Positions 56,456 through 64,000 of a DNA stretch of 64,000 nt are shown here, one piece after another. Under the pieces are notes generated by a model. It made no database searches. It saw only the letters and a list, made by a program, of their open reading frames with translations, and was not told where the DNA came from. Each line of letters starts with the position of its first letter. Position 1 is the stretch's first letter. The DNA is from Cedecea neteri (GTDB lineage Bacteria; Pseudomonadota; Gammaproteobacteria; Enterobacterales; Enterobacteriaceae), in contig NZ_CP009459.1 of the NCBI RefSeq assembly GCF_000758325.1, positions 372,001-436,000 on the forward strand. Direction: 5' to 3'. The translations under genes were made by a program, and so were the position numbers.

Positions 56456-56951
56456 AATACTTCCCGCTGCGGGAAAGCTTGTCGAGATACCCCATCACAA
56501 ACGCCGACAGCACAAACGTCAGGTGGATGATCACATACCACATCAGCTTGTTGTCCGGCACGTTTTTAGCGTCCATAAAAATACGCAGCAGATGGATAGA
56601 AGAGATGGCCACGATGGATGCGGCGACTTTATTCTTCAGCGAGCCGGAGTCCATTTTCCCCAGCCAGCTTAGTTTCTCTTTGCCTTCGTAAATATCCAGC
56701 GTCGAGACAAAGTTCTCATAGCCGGAAAACATCACCATAACCAACAGGCCGCCGACCAGCGCCATATCCACCAGCGAGAGCAGCGTCAGAATTAAGTCAG
56801 CTTCCGCAATCGAGAAGATATTCGGGAGAACGTGAATGATCTCCTGGAAAAACTTCACCGTCAGCGCAAGCAGGGCCAGAGATAACCCGAAGTAAACCGG
56901 AGCCAGAAGCCAGCGCGAGGCGTACATCGCATTCTCAATAAAACGTTCCAT
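56454..56951 (-). CDS. yqhA: UPF0114 family membrane protein YqhA
   Basis: A 165-residue inner-membrane protein with three to four hydrophobic helices (about 12-32, 52-75, 105-125, 135-155) and the conserved [15 protein letters not shown] and FSGYENFVS segments. Its role is unknown. It is the usual neighbour of yghZ in E. coli; the E. coli gene yghA next to it is missing here. Confidence 0.95.
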   Translation of the reverse strand: MERFIENAMYASRWLLAPVYFGLSLALLALTVKFFQEIIHVLPNIFSIAEADLILTLLSLVDMALVGGLLVMVMFSGYENFVSTLDIYEGKEKLSWLGKMDSGSLKNKVAASIVAISSIHLLRIFMDAKNVPDNKLMWYVIIHLTFVLSAFVMGYLDKLSRSGKY

Positions 56952-57028
56952 AATGTCCTGTCTGGAAATATCAAAAGGGCGTCATTATAGCGAATTCCGG
57001 TGTTTAAGAGTGACCTGCATTGCAGGCC

Positions 57029-57532
57029 TTAAACACTTTTCAGGTCGATCTCAGGGCGCTGGTACTGCGGCCATACCAGCGCTACCAGCTCAGGGTAAGC
57101 GTCGCGGCTAAACTCGTTAAAACACTGACGCAGGTTCAGTACTTCAATATCCGACAATGGCACCTGCTCGCCCTCGGCACAGCGTTTTTTAATGTTGTCA
57201 TAATATTTATATACCGCCGAATTTAAATCACTGCAGCGACGCTGGGCGCTAAATAAAACCGGCTGAGAAGTCAGTTCATCGATACGCATTTTTTTAATAG
57301 TCGCGTGAGTGAAGTCAATATACTCACTGTTAATACGCCAATAATAGCTGGGCGTAATTTTAGACATCAACATGCCAAAATAATCTTCCCGTTCTTCACT
57401 GGTGGTGAAGGGTTGTATTTCACCCGAGGCACGATTTTTTTTATTATTTGAGGCACTAAATTCTTTGCGCATAACCAGCACGGCGCATAACAAAATCAAA
57501 ATTGTGACAATAGAATAAAATATGCTGTGCAT
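57029..57532 (-). CDS. Unrecognised membrane-anchored protein
   Basis: A 167-residue reading frame I do not recognise. Residues 3-21 form one hydrophobic helix (YSIVTILILLCAVLVM), followed by a basic stretch and a polar domain of about 140 residues with paired cysteines (RRCSDL, KKRCAE, LRQCFNE); this predicts a single-pass protein with a cytoplasmic or periplasmic soluble part. AGGAG precedes the ATG. The DNA is visibly richer in A+T than the flanking genes. It is divergent from the next two unknown genes and sits where E. coli carries yghA. Confidence 0.7.
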   Translation of the reverse strand: MHSIFYSIVTILILLCAVLVMRKEFSASNNKKNRASGEIQPFTTSEEREDYFGMLMSKITPSYYWRINSEYIDFTHATIKKMRIDELTSQPVLFSAQRRCSDLNSAVYKYYDNIKKRCAEGEQVPLSDIEVLNLRQCFNEFSRDAYPELVALVWPQYQRPEIDLKSV

Positions 57533-57625
57533 AAGAAACTCCTGTTTTTTTTATTTTAGAATTGAGGCATCATATCGCGAATCTCTGAACCTGAATATTG
57601 AACCGATTTCAAAGGATCACATTCG

Positions 57626-58027
57626 ATGCTGCCTGAACACTTCTTACCACGGCGCTATCCCGTTGTTGCACCGCCAACGCTCCCTGCAGAAGCTGAAAAT
57701 AGTACCACGCCGGAAGTCGTTCAGGATAAGATTTTAACGCTGGAAAAAAACATCCTGAGCGGCGGTCATTATGCCGGGCAGGCCAAAAACCGCCTGCTTG
57801 AGGAAACCGATCGTCATATTAAAGAGCGGTTGCTGTGTGCGGTTAGGATAGAGGCGTTACACGCCCTGATTGGCGAACTGGTTGAAAAAGAACTTATTAG
57901 TGCCGCCGATTTGCAGATGCTTATCGAAGACAAAACCGCCTGGGTGAGTAGCAAGGAACAGGAAATTTGGGTTAATCAAATGACTCAAGAAAAGCCCTGG
58001 CCGTTATGCTATTCAATTGAGGAGTAG
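57626..58027 (+). CDS. Unrecognised soluble protein, first of two
   Basis: A 133-residue, predicted soluble and helical protein (long amphipathic stretches from about 30 to 100) with no motif I can name and no signal peptide. AAGGA lies nine bases before the ATG. It ends five bases before the next gene, so the two are cotranscribed. No function is proposed. Confidence 0.65.
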   Translation: MLPEHFLPRRYPVVAPPTLPAEAENSTTPEVVQDKILTLEKNILSGGHYAGQAKNRLLEETDRHIKERLLCAVRIEALHALIGELVEKELISAADLQMLIEDKTAWVSSKEQEIWVNQMTQEKPWPLCYSIEE

Positions 58028-58031
58028 TGCT

Positions 58032-58415
58032 ATGGCAGAACCTATAAAAAAACAGCCAGTGTTAATTAGCGCTGATGAAAATAAAGACCATGAATTTACG
58101 TTAAGTAAAAATATAGCAATTCTGGTTCGCCTTAAGAACGAAAACATCACCCGTAATACGCAGGAAGTTACGGATATTACTTCGGCGCTTATCGACCTGA
58201 AGTGGATGAACCGCCGTGAAATCTTCCCGTGGCGCGCTAAAGAAGAGGTGTATGGGGCGGTGCTGGAAGAGATCCTCAGCCATCATCCGAAGCTTAAAGA
58301 GCAGATTCTTAAGCGACTGGAAGGGCATTATCAGCGCCTGAAAGAGCAGGAAGCGCAGACGCTGTCGATGACCCGTGGTCTTGCAGAGAAGACCTGGAAG
58401 AGTTCTACGCTGTGA
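58032..58415 (+). CDS. Unrecognised soluble protein, second of two
   Basis: A 127-residue acidic-basic mixed protein, predicted mostly helical (RLKNENITRNTQEV and EEILSHHPKLKEQILKRLEGH). GGAG is seven bases before the ATG at 58032; the upstream in-frame start at 58017 lies inside the previous gene. It is immediately followed by the palindrome array. Not recognised. Confidence 0.65.
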   Translation: MAEPIKKQPVLISADENKDHEFTLSKNIAILVRLKNENITRNTQEVTDITSALIDLKWMNRREIFPWRAKEEVYGAVLEEILSHHPKLKEQILKRLEGHYQRLKEQEAQTLSMTRGLAEKTWKSSTL

Positions 58416-58486
58416 TCTAATCCCTACAGCAGTACAAATGCTCTTTGCTGTGCTGGATGAATGCTCCGTTCACCCGTCGATCTGTT

Positions 58487-58780
58487 TCCCCTCACCCCGG
58501 CCCTCTCCCCAAAGGGGCGAGGGAGTAAACAGGTGCGGGGACGGCCCTCTCCCCAAAGGGGCGGGGGGGAAACAGGTGCGGTGACGCTCCTCTCCCCAAG
58601 GGGGCGAGGGAGGATACAGGTGCGGGGAACATGGTTTATTCCCTCTCCCCAAAGGGGCGAGGGAGGATACAGGTGCGGGGAACATGGTTTATTCCCTCTC
58701 CCCAAAGGGGCGAGGGGGGAAACAGGTACGGGGAACATGGTTTATTCCCTCTCCCTCTGGGAGAGGGTTAGGGTGAGGGT
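58487..58780. repeat. Six-copy array of CCCTCTCCCC palindromes
   Basis: Palindrome cores start near 58501, 58545, 58588, 58641, 58694 and 58747. The last three intervals are exactly 53 bases and the first two 44 and 43. Most units share a spacer ending ACAGGTGCGGGGAACATGG. Only the two ends carry the CCCTCACCC arms, pointing outward. It lies between the unknown gene and the convergent exbD. It is an expanded form of the pair seen at three other sites. Confidence 0.92.
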
Positions 58781-58789
58781 CACTACCGC

Positions 58790-59215
58790 TTACTTCGCTT
58801 TAGTGACTTCCTGGCCGACCAGGCCAATCTTCAGATACCCTGCCTGGTGCAGCGTATCCATCACGTCCATCAGCGTTTCGTAGTCCACCGTTTTGTCCGC
58901 GCGGAAGAAAATGGTGGTGTCTTTTTTCCCTTCGGTCGCGGCAATCAGCGCGTTGACCATCGACTCTTTGGTTACCGGGTCATTACCGATAAACATCGAA
59001 TGATCGGCTTTCACCGACAGGTAAACCGGCTTCTCAGGGCGTGGCTGTGGTTCACTGCTGGAGGCCGGAAGGTTAACCTTCACGTCCACCGTTGCCAGCG
59101 GCGCCGCCACCATGAAGATGATCAGCAGCACCAACATCACGTCGATAAACGGCGTAACGTTGATTTCGTGCATTTCACCATTGTCATCGAGGTTTTCGTT
59201 CAGACGCATTGCCAT
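58790..59215 (-). CDS. exbD: TonB-system energy transducer ExbD
   Basis: A 141-residue single-pass inner-membrane protein with the key Asp25 in NVTPFIDVMLVLLIIF, whose protonation is used by the TonB-ExbB-ExbD motor. The periplasmic domain follows. It begins six bases after exbB and forms one operon with it. Its 3' end borders the palindrome array. Confidence 0.97.
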   Translation of the reverse strand: MAMRLNENLDDNGEMHEINVTPFIDVMLVLLIIFMVAAPLATVDVKVNLPASSSEPQPRPEKPVYLSVKADHSMFIGNDPVTKESMVNALIAATEGKKDTTIFFRADKTVDYETLMDVMDTLHQAGYLKIGLVGQEVTKAK

Positions 59216-59221
59216 GGGGCA

Positions 59222-59956
59222 TTAACCTACTCGCAGTTGCTGGGTATTACGCACCGGACGCGGCTGAGCGGTACCATCCAGGTCCAGATCGCGGCTTTGC
59301 AGCAGCAGAACCTGAGCGGCAACGTCGCTGAGGGTCGCTTTGTAGCTGCCGATCATACGCGCGAAGATGTTATAGATAACGACCGCCGGGATAGCGGCGA
59401 CCAGGCCGATTGCCGTCGCCAGCAACGCCTCTGCGATGCCCGGGGCAACTACCGCCAGGTTAGTGGTCTGGGACTGGGCAATACCGATGAAGCTGTTCAT
59501 GATGCCCCAAACGGTCCCGAACAGGCCGACGAACGGTGAAATCGCACCAATGGTGGCCAGGAAACCGTTCCCGCGTCCCATGTGACGCCCAACGGCAGCC
59601 ACGCGGCGCTCAAGGCGGAAACCGGTACGATCTTTAATGCCTTCGTTATCTTCCACGCCGGCTGAAAGTTCCAGTTCGTTCTGGGCTTCGTTGATTAACA
59701 GCGTGATCAGGCTTTTGCTGTCAAACGCTTCGGCCGCGCTGCTCGCTTCATTCAGGGAGCGCACGTTAGCCAGCTGCTGCTGCTCTCGCTTGAGGCGACG
59801 TTTCTGGGTGATCAGCTCCACGCTCTTACTGAAAAAGATGGCCCAGGTGACAACAGAGGCCAGAATCAGGCCAATCATCACGATCTTCACTACGATGTCA
59901 GCATGTTGATACATGCCCCAAACGGACAGATCCGTCTGCATCAGATTACTCGTCAC
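59222..59956 (-). CDS. exbB: TonB-system proton channel protein ExbB
   Basis: A 244-residue MotA/TolQ-family membrane protein with three helices and the conserved FLATIGAISPFVGLFGTVWGIM and LLATAIGLVAAIPAVVIYN segments. It forms the proton channel that drives TonB-dependent uptake of iron-siderophores and cobalamin. The start codon is GTG at 59956 with GGAG nine bases upstream, as in E. coli. A Fur box lies upstream and metC is divergent. Confidence 0.97.
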   Translation of the reverse strand: MTSNLMQTDLSVWGMYQHADIVVKIVMIGLILASVVTWAIFFSKSVELITQKRRLKREQQQLANVRSLNEASSAAEAFDSKSLITLLINEAQNELELSAGVEDNEGIKDRTGFRLERRVAAVGRHMGRGNGFLATIGAISPFVGLFGTVWGIMNSFIGIAQSQTTNLAVVAPGIAEALLATAIGLVAAIPAVVIYNIFARMIGSYKATLSDVAAQVLLLQSRDLDLDGTAQPRPVRNTQQLRVG

Positions 59957-60021
59957 GTCTTACGCTCCAGCGAGAAATAAAAGTCAAAACTGAGACTAAT
60001 ATATCAAAAAACTATCGAATT

Positions 60022-60040
60022 GATAGTCGTTCTCATTAGT
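60022..60040 (-). promoter_or_regulatory. Fur box upstream of exbB
   Basis: GATAGTCGTTCTCATTAGT matches the 19-base Fur consensus at about 12 positions. exbB is a known Fur target in enterobacteria. On the minus strand a TATATT -10-like element lies just downstream. Confidence 0.7.
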
Positions 60041-60172
60041 ATTTACAGAGTGCCGGAAATTGTTGAAGCATTCCTTGCGCTTACGCAGGAAAAGCGCCCG
60101 CCTGGCGAAATGATGACTTTTTTCGCCAACCTGAAAAAACGCCATGATGCCCTTTGCGCATTTTGTGTTAAT

Positions 60173-60204
60173 TTACGTCCAGACATCCAGATGGTTAGAC
60201 GGGG
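60173..60204 (+). promoter_or_regulatory. Tandem MetJ boxes upstream of metC
   Basis: Four consecutive eight-base units, TTACGTCC, AGACATCC, AGATGGTT and AGACGGGG, each match AGACGTCT at five or six positions. They end eight bases before the metC ATG. metC is a classic MetJ target. Confidence 0.75.
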
Positions 60205-60212
60205 AAGCGGAA

Positions 60213-61400
60213 ATGGCGGAAAAACACATCGAAACGGCGCTGGTCAACGCCGGTCGCAGCAAGAAGTTTACTCAGGGCTCGGTTAACAGCGTGATTCAGC
60301 GCGCCTCCTCCCTCGTCTTTGAAAGCGTTGAGGCCAAAAAGCAGGCCACCGCCAACCGCGCTAAGGGCGAACTGTTCTATGGCCGCCGCGGCACGCTGAC
60401 CCATTTCTCGTTGCAGGAAGCGATGTGCGAACTGGAAGGCGGCGCAGGCTGTGCCCTCTTCCCCTGCGGTGCCGCTGCGGTGGCTAATACGATTCTGGCC
60501 TTTGTCGAACAGGGCGATCACGTTCTGGTTACCGGAACGGCCTATGAGCCAACGCAGGATTTCTGCACCAAAATTCTCTCAAAGCTCGGGGTCAGCACCA
60601 GCTGGTTCGCGCCGGAGATTGGTGCTGATATTGCCGACCTGGTTCAGCCGAACACCAAAGTCGTTTTTCTGGAATCCCCCGGTTCCATTACGATGGAAGT
60701 CCACGATATTCCGGCGATTGTCACGGCAGTAAGGCGCGTTGCTCCTGACGCTATCATCATGATCGACAATACCTGGGCGGCTGGCGTGCTGTTTAAAGCG
60801 CTGGAGTTCGGCATCGATATCTCCATTCAGGCGGGAACCAAATATCTAATTGGCCATTCGGATGCGATGGTCGGCACCGCGGTGTCCAATGCCCGATGTT
60901 GGGATCAGCTACGTGAAAACGCCTATCTGATGGGGCAAATGCTGGATGCAGACACCGCGTATATGACCAGCCGCGGCATTCGCACGCTGGGTGTTCGCCT
61001 GCGCCAGCATCATGAAAGCAGCTTAAAAGTCGCCGAGTGGCTGGCACAGCATCCGCAGGTTGAGCGCGTGAATCATCCGGCACTGCCCGGCAGCAAAGGG
61101 CATGAATATTGGAAACGTGACTTTACGGGCAGCAGCGGGCTGTTCTCATTTGTGCTGAAAAAGCGGCTGAGTGATGAAGAGTATGAACAGTACCTCAATC
61201 ATTTCGAGTATTTCAGCATGGCCTATTCCTGGGGTGGCTATGAATCGCTTATTCTCGCTAATCAGCCTGAAGAGCTGGCGGAAATCCGCCCGGCTGGCGG
61301 CGTCGACTTTAGCGGCACCCTGGTTCGCCTTCACATTGGGCTGGAAAACGTGGACGATCTGATTGCGGATCTGGAAACGGGTTTCCAGCGTATTGCCTAA
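60213..61400 (+). CDS. metC: Cystathionine beta-lyase
   Basis: A 395-residue Cys/Met-metabolism PLP enzyme, the length of E. coli MetC, converting cystathionine to homocysteine, pyruvate and ammonia. The PLP lysine is Lys210 in [14 protein letters not shown]. The N-terminal ATG at 60213 ([16 protein letters not shown]) is preferred to an upstream ATG because it restores homologue length and lies just after the MetJ boxes. It is divergent from exbBD. Confidence 0.97.
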   Translation: MAEKHIETALVNAGRSKKFTQGSVNSVIQRASSLVFESVEAKKQATANRAKGELFYGRRGTLTHFSLQEAMCELEGGAGCALFPCGAAAVANTILAFVEQGDHVLVTGTAYEPTQDFCTKILSKLGVSTSWFAPEIGADIADLVQPNTKVVFLESPGSITMEVHDIPAIVTAVRRVAPDAIIMIDNTWAAGVLFKALEFGIDISIQAGTKYLIGHSDAMVGTAVSNARCWDQLRENAYLMGQMLDADTAYMTSRGIRTLGVRLRQHHESSLKVAEWLAQHPQVERVNHPALPGSKGHEYWKRDFTGSSGLFSFVLKKRLSDEEYEQYLNHFEYFSMAYSWGGYESLILANQPEELAEIRPAGGVDFSGTLVRLHIGLENVDDLIADLETGFQRIA

Positions 61401-61576
61401 AAATTCCGTTTATCGGTAACCGTGGACCGTTTTTTTGCCATCATCGGCGTTTTGTTGAGCCTGGGATCAAGGTGTCGCGAAGATTTTAGCAGTACAATGT
61501 GTAGAAATTAAGGTGAGCCTAAGTTGCGGGTGCAATACTCAGGGCGAACTCAATAAGCGGTTCCACAGGAATACCT

Positions 61577-62236
61577 ATGGCTGTTATACAAAATATTGTC
61601 GAGGCGCTTTGGCATCATGATTTTGCCGCGCTTGCCGACCCCCATGTGATTGGCATTGTCTATTGCGTCATGTTTGCGACGCTGTTCCTGGAAAATGGGC
61701 TGCTTCCCGCTTCCTTTTTGCCGGGTGACAGCCTGTTGCTGCTTGCAGGCGCGCTTATCGCCAAAGGCGTGATGGGCTTTGTGCCGACGCTGGTGATTTT
61801 AACCATCGCAGCCAGTCTGGGCTGCTGGCTTAGCTATTTACAAGGGCGCTGGCTCGGCAATACCCGCACGGTGAAGGGCTGGCTTAAACAGCTGCCAACC
61901 CAGTACCACCAGCGCGCCACGCAAATGTTTGATCGCCACGGTTTACTGGCCCTGCTCGCGGGCCGCTTCCTGGCCTTTGTTCGTACTCTGCTGCCTACCA
62001 TGGCGGGGATTTCCGGCCTCAGCAATCGCCGTTTCCAGTTCTTTAACTGGCTAAGCGGCCTGCTGTGGGTGGGCGTTGTGATTAGCCTTGGCTACGCGCT
62101 CAGCATGATCCCCTTTGTTAAGCGCCATGAAGATCAGGTGATGACCTTCCTGATGATTTTGCCGGTTGCTCTGCTGATTGTGGGCCTGGTCGGCACGGTG
62201 TTTGTGGTACTGAAAAAAAAGGTTAGCGCCGCGTAA
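61577..62236 (+). CDS. yghB: DedA-family membrane protein YghB
   Basis: A 219-residue inner-membrane DedA protein with the family signatures [21 protein letters not shown] and [18 protein letters not shown] (conserved acidic and arginine residues kept). DedA proteins are needed for envelope integrity and proton-motive-force-dependent lipid flipping. Length matches E. coli YghB. A hairpin terminator follows before the convergent yqhC. The 176-base gap before it holds no other feature I can name. Confidence 0.96.
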   Translation: MAVIQNIVEALWHHDFAALADPHVIGIVYCVMFATLFLENGLLPASFLPGDSLLLLAGALIAKGVMGFVPTLVILTIAASLGCWLSYLQGRWLGNTRTVKGWLKQLPTQYHQRATQMFDRHGLLALLAGRFLAFVRTLLPTMAGISGLSNRRFQFFNWLSGLLWVGVVISLGYALSMIPFVKRHEDQVMTFLMILPVALLIVGLVGTVFVVLKKKVSAA

Positions 62237-62254
62237 TCCCGCTTAATAAAGAAA

Positions 62255-62290
62255 GAGCGGATAAGCCCGACTTATTCGCTCTCCGTTTTT
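62255..62290. terminator. Terminator between yghB and yqhC
   Basis: GAGCGGATAAG-CCCGA-CTTATTCGCTC followed by TCCGTTTTT; one mismatch in an 11-pair stem. It sits between convergent genes and may serve both. Confidence 0.85.
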
Positions 62291-62296
62291 GCCTCA

Positions 62297-63184
62297 TCAA
62301 ATCACGCGCATCCGCGCCATATCTTCCCCCGGCGTCACGCCAAAATAGCGTTTAAACTCCCGACTAAACTGAGATGCGCTCTCGTAGCCCACGCGGATAG
62401 CCGCCGCGCTTGCCTTCATACCGTCATGCAGCATTAACATTCTTGCCTTATGCAGGCGGTAAGTTTTCAAGTATTGCAGCGGCGAAGTGCTGGTCACCGA
62501 CTTAAAATTATGATGGAAAGCCGAAACGCTCATGTTGGCCTCGGCTGCCAGCTGGTCCACCGACAAGTTTTCGGTGTACTGATTTTCAATCCGACGCAGC
62601 ACCCGACTGATCAAGCTAAAATGGGTCTGACGGCTGACCAGCGCCAGTAGCGCCCCGCCGCTTGGCCCCGTCAAAACGTGATAAAGGATCTCGCGGATAA
62701 TCTGCTTGCCCAGGACTCGGGCATCAAGAGGACGATCCAATACGTCCAGCAACCGCTCCGCTGCGCAAAGAATTTCTTCCGACAGTTCGGCAGAATTTAT
62801 CCCGTCGGTACAGGACTGCGGACGGAAGAGATCGTCTTCGCCGATGTCCATCAGCAAATCCTGCAGTTGCTGGATATCCACTTTCACACGCATCCCGGCG
62901 AGCGGTACGTCGGCCGTCGCAAAAGTTTCGCACTCGAAGGGCAAGGGCACCGTCAGAAGCAGGTATTCATTGACGTCATAGCGGAACACGCGGTCATTGA
63001 GGTAACCCGTTTTATGACCCGAAAAGAGAAAAACAATGCCCGGCTCGTACATGACCGGGGTACGAGCCATCGGTTTGGTGCCGTACATCAGCCGTACGCC
63101 ATCGAAAAAATTCTCTTTTTTTTCCTTTAAAATTAGCTGATTAATCTTTTCAGTCAGTTGCTGGCAGATAGCCTGGCTGCTCAT
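62297..63184 (-). CDS. yqhC: AraC-family regulator YqhC
   Basis: A 295-residue AraC/XylS activator with an N-terminal cupin-like ligand domain and two C-terminal helix-turn-helix motifs ([22 protein letters not shown] and [26 protein letters not shown]). In E. coli YqhC activates yqhD-dkgA in response to furfural, glyoxal and other aldehydes. It is divergent from yqhD, 187 bases away, consistent with the same control here. Confidence 0.95.
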   Translation of the reverse strand: MSSQAICQQLTEKINQLILKEKKENFFDGVRLMYGTKPMARTPVMYEPGIVFLFSGHKTGYLNDRVFRYDVNEYLLLTVPLPFECETFATADVPLAGMRVKVDIQQLQDLLMDIGEDDLFRPQSCTDGINSAELSEEILCAAERLLDVLDRPLDARVLGKQIIREILYHVLTGPSGGALLALVSRQTHFSLISRVLRRIENQYTENLSVDQLAAEANMSVSAFHHNFKSVTSTSPLQYLKTYRLHKARMLMLHDGMKASAAAIRVGYESASQFSREFKRYFGVTPGEDMARMRVI

Positions 63185-63371
63185 TTATTACGTCTCCACG
63201 GCGCGTTTCATCCGGCTTACAGTGTGCGATGGATTTTGCAATTTCTCCAGTCGTTTGGAGAAACAGGCAAGACAAAGGCAGGAATATGCATTGAGAGAGA
63301 CAGAGTGGCGGACCACAATAAGCGCCATCAGATTTAGCAATGTGACTCATCTAACGAACGGGAAACCCATC

Positions 63372-64000
63372 ATGAATAACTTCAATCTTCATACCCCAAC
63401 CCGCATCCTGTTTGGTAAAGGCTCCCTGGCAGAACTGCGTGACCAGATCCCAGCGGACGCTCGCGTACTGATCACCTACGGCGGCGGCAGCGTGATTAAA
63501 ACTGGCGTACTGGACCAGGTGAAAGACGCGCTGAAAGGCCTGGACGTGCTGGAGTTTGGCGGCATCGAACCTAACCCGTCTTACGAAACGCTGATGAAAG
63601 CCGTGGAAATCGCGCGTAAAGAAAACGTGACTTTCCTGCTGGCAGTCGGCGGTGGCTCCGTGCTCGACGGCACCAAATTCATCGCCGCTGCGGCGCATTA
63701 TCCGCAAGATATCGATCCGTGGAACATTCTGCTGACCCGCGGTAACGACGTGAAAAGCGCGATCCCGATGGGTTCAGTGCTGACGCTGCCTGCAACCGGC
63801 TCCGAGTCCAACAAAGGCGCAGTAGTTTCCCGCCGCTCTACCGGCGACAAACAGGCGTTTATGTCTGACTTCGTACAGCCTGTCTTTGCGGTTCTGGATC
63901 CGGTTTACACCTACACCCTGCCACCTAAACAGGTTGCTAACGGCGTGGTGGATGCCTTTGTTCATACTATCGAGCAGTACCTGACTTACCCGGTTAACGC
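63372..64000 (+). CDS. yqhD: NADPH-dependent aldehyde reductase YqhD (5' part, cut by window edge)
   Basis: The first 209 codons are present and the frame stays open to the end of the window. This iron-containing alcohol dehydrogenase reduces reactive aldehydes such as acrolein and malondialdehyde. The NADPH motif GGGS occurs at 37-40 and 93-96 (AVGGGSVLDGTK), and the first two metal ligands Asp194 and His198 are in VVDAFVHT. The N-terminus MNNFNLHTPTRILFGKG matches E. coli. It is divergent from its regulator yqhC. Confidence 0.95.
   Translation, partial: MNNFNLHTPTRILFGKGSLAELRDQIPADARVLITYGGGSVIKTGVLDQVKDALKGLDVLEFGGIEPNPSYETLMKAVEIARKENVTFLLAVGGGSVLDGTKFIAAAAHYPQDIDPWNILLTRGNDVKSAIPMGSVLTLPATGSESNKGAVVSRRSTGDKQAFMSDFVQPVFAVLDPVYTYTLPPKQVANGVVDAFVHTIEQYLTYPVN

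Noticed and set aside
58487..58780. Possible CRISPR array
   Set aside because: The repeated part is a palindrome with conserved, not unique, spacers, the period changes from 43 to 53 bases, and no cas gene is present.

Overview
The window is a stretch of enterobacterial chromosome (family Enterobacteriaceae). Almost every gene has an Escherichia coli homologue of matching length, and the order follows the E. coli fbaA-pgk-epd-tktA-loiP, speB-speA-metK-galP, sprT-endA-rsmE-gshB, yqgE-ruvX, pilT/yggR-yggS-T-U-rdgB-hemW, yggN-yggL-trmB-mutY-yggX-mltC-speC-pheV and yghZ-yqhA/exbDB-metC-yghB-yqhC-yqhD segments. Differences from E. coli (inositol and D-glucosaminate operons present; yggM-ansB, nupG, yqgA and yghA absent from their expected places) and a GC-rich sequence with many CCCTCACCC/CCCTCTCCCC palindromes suggest an Enterobacter-, Cedecea- or Klebsiella-like relative. 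Genus cannot be fixed from sequence alone.

Layout. 1-282: 5' part of a tdcA-like LysR gene behind a CRP-type promoter. 0.7-4.1 kb: epd-pgk-fbaA glycolytic operon with Cra and CRP sites. 4.4-7.4 kb: tktA and loiP. 7.5-14.8 kb: dgaABCDEF, a mannose-type PTS plus D-glucosaminate-6-phosphate ammonia-lyase and KDGP aldolase, with a near-perfect sigma-54 promoter and its LevR-type activator dgaR. 14.9-20 kb: polyamine and SAM genes speB, speA, yqgB, yqgD, metK. 20.1-26.2 kb: galP with gal operators and a CRP site, then sprT, endA, rsmE, gshB, yqgE, ruvX. 26.2-26.8 kb: an inserted hicAB toxin-antitoxin pair. 26.9-36 kb: conserved ygg block. 36-40.7 kb: speC with a structured leader, tRNA-Phe with a duplicated 3' tail, and gss. 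40.9-55.3 kb: myo-inositol catabolism (iolBEC, two Gfo/Idh/MocA dehydrogenases, sugar-type ABC importer, iolD, iolA and divergent iolR). 55.4-58.4 kb: yghZ, yqhA and three unrecognised genes. 58.5-58.8 kb: a six-copy palindrome array. 58.8-64 kb: exbBD (Fur box), metC (MetJ boxes), yghB, yqhC and the start of yqhD.

How the genes fit together. Three carbon-source modules (D-glucosaminate, galactose, inositol) each carry local regulatory signals and feed central glycolysis, part of which (fbaA, pgk, epd, tktA) is also here. Arginine decarboxylase, agmatinase, ornithine decarboxylase, SAM synthetase, glutathione synthetase and glutathionylspermidine synthetase together cover most of putrescine, SAM, glutathione and glutathionylspermidine metabolism within 26 kb. 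No CRISPR array, rRNA, prophage or transposase gene was seen. The least explained parts are the unknown trio at 57.0-58.4 kb, the tRNA-Phe tail repeat, the speC leader hairpin, the palindrome array, and a motif shared by iol promoters and the yghZ promoter.
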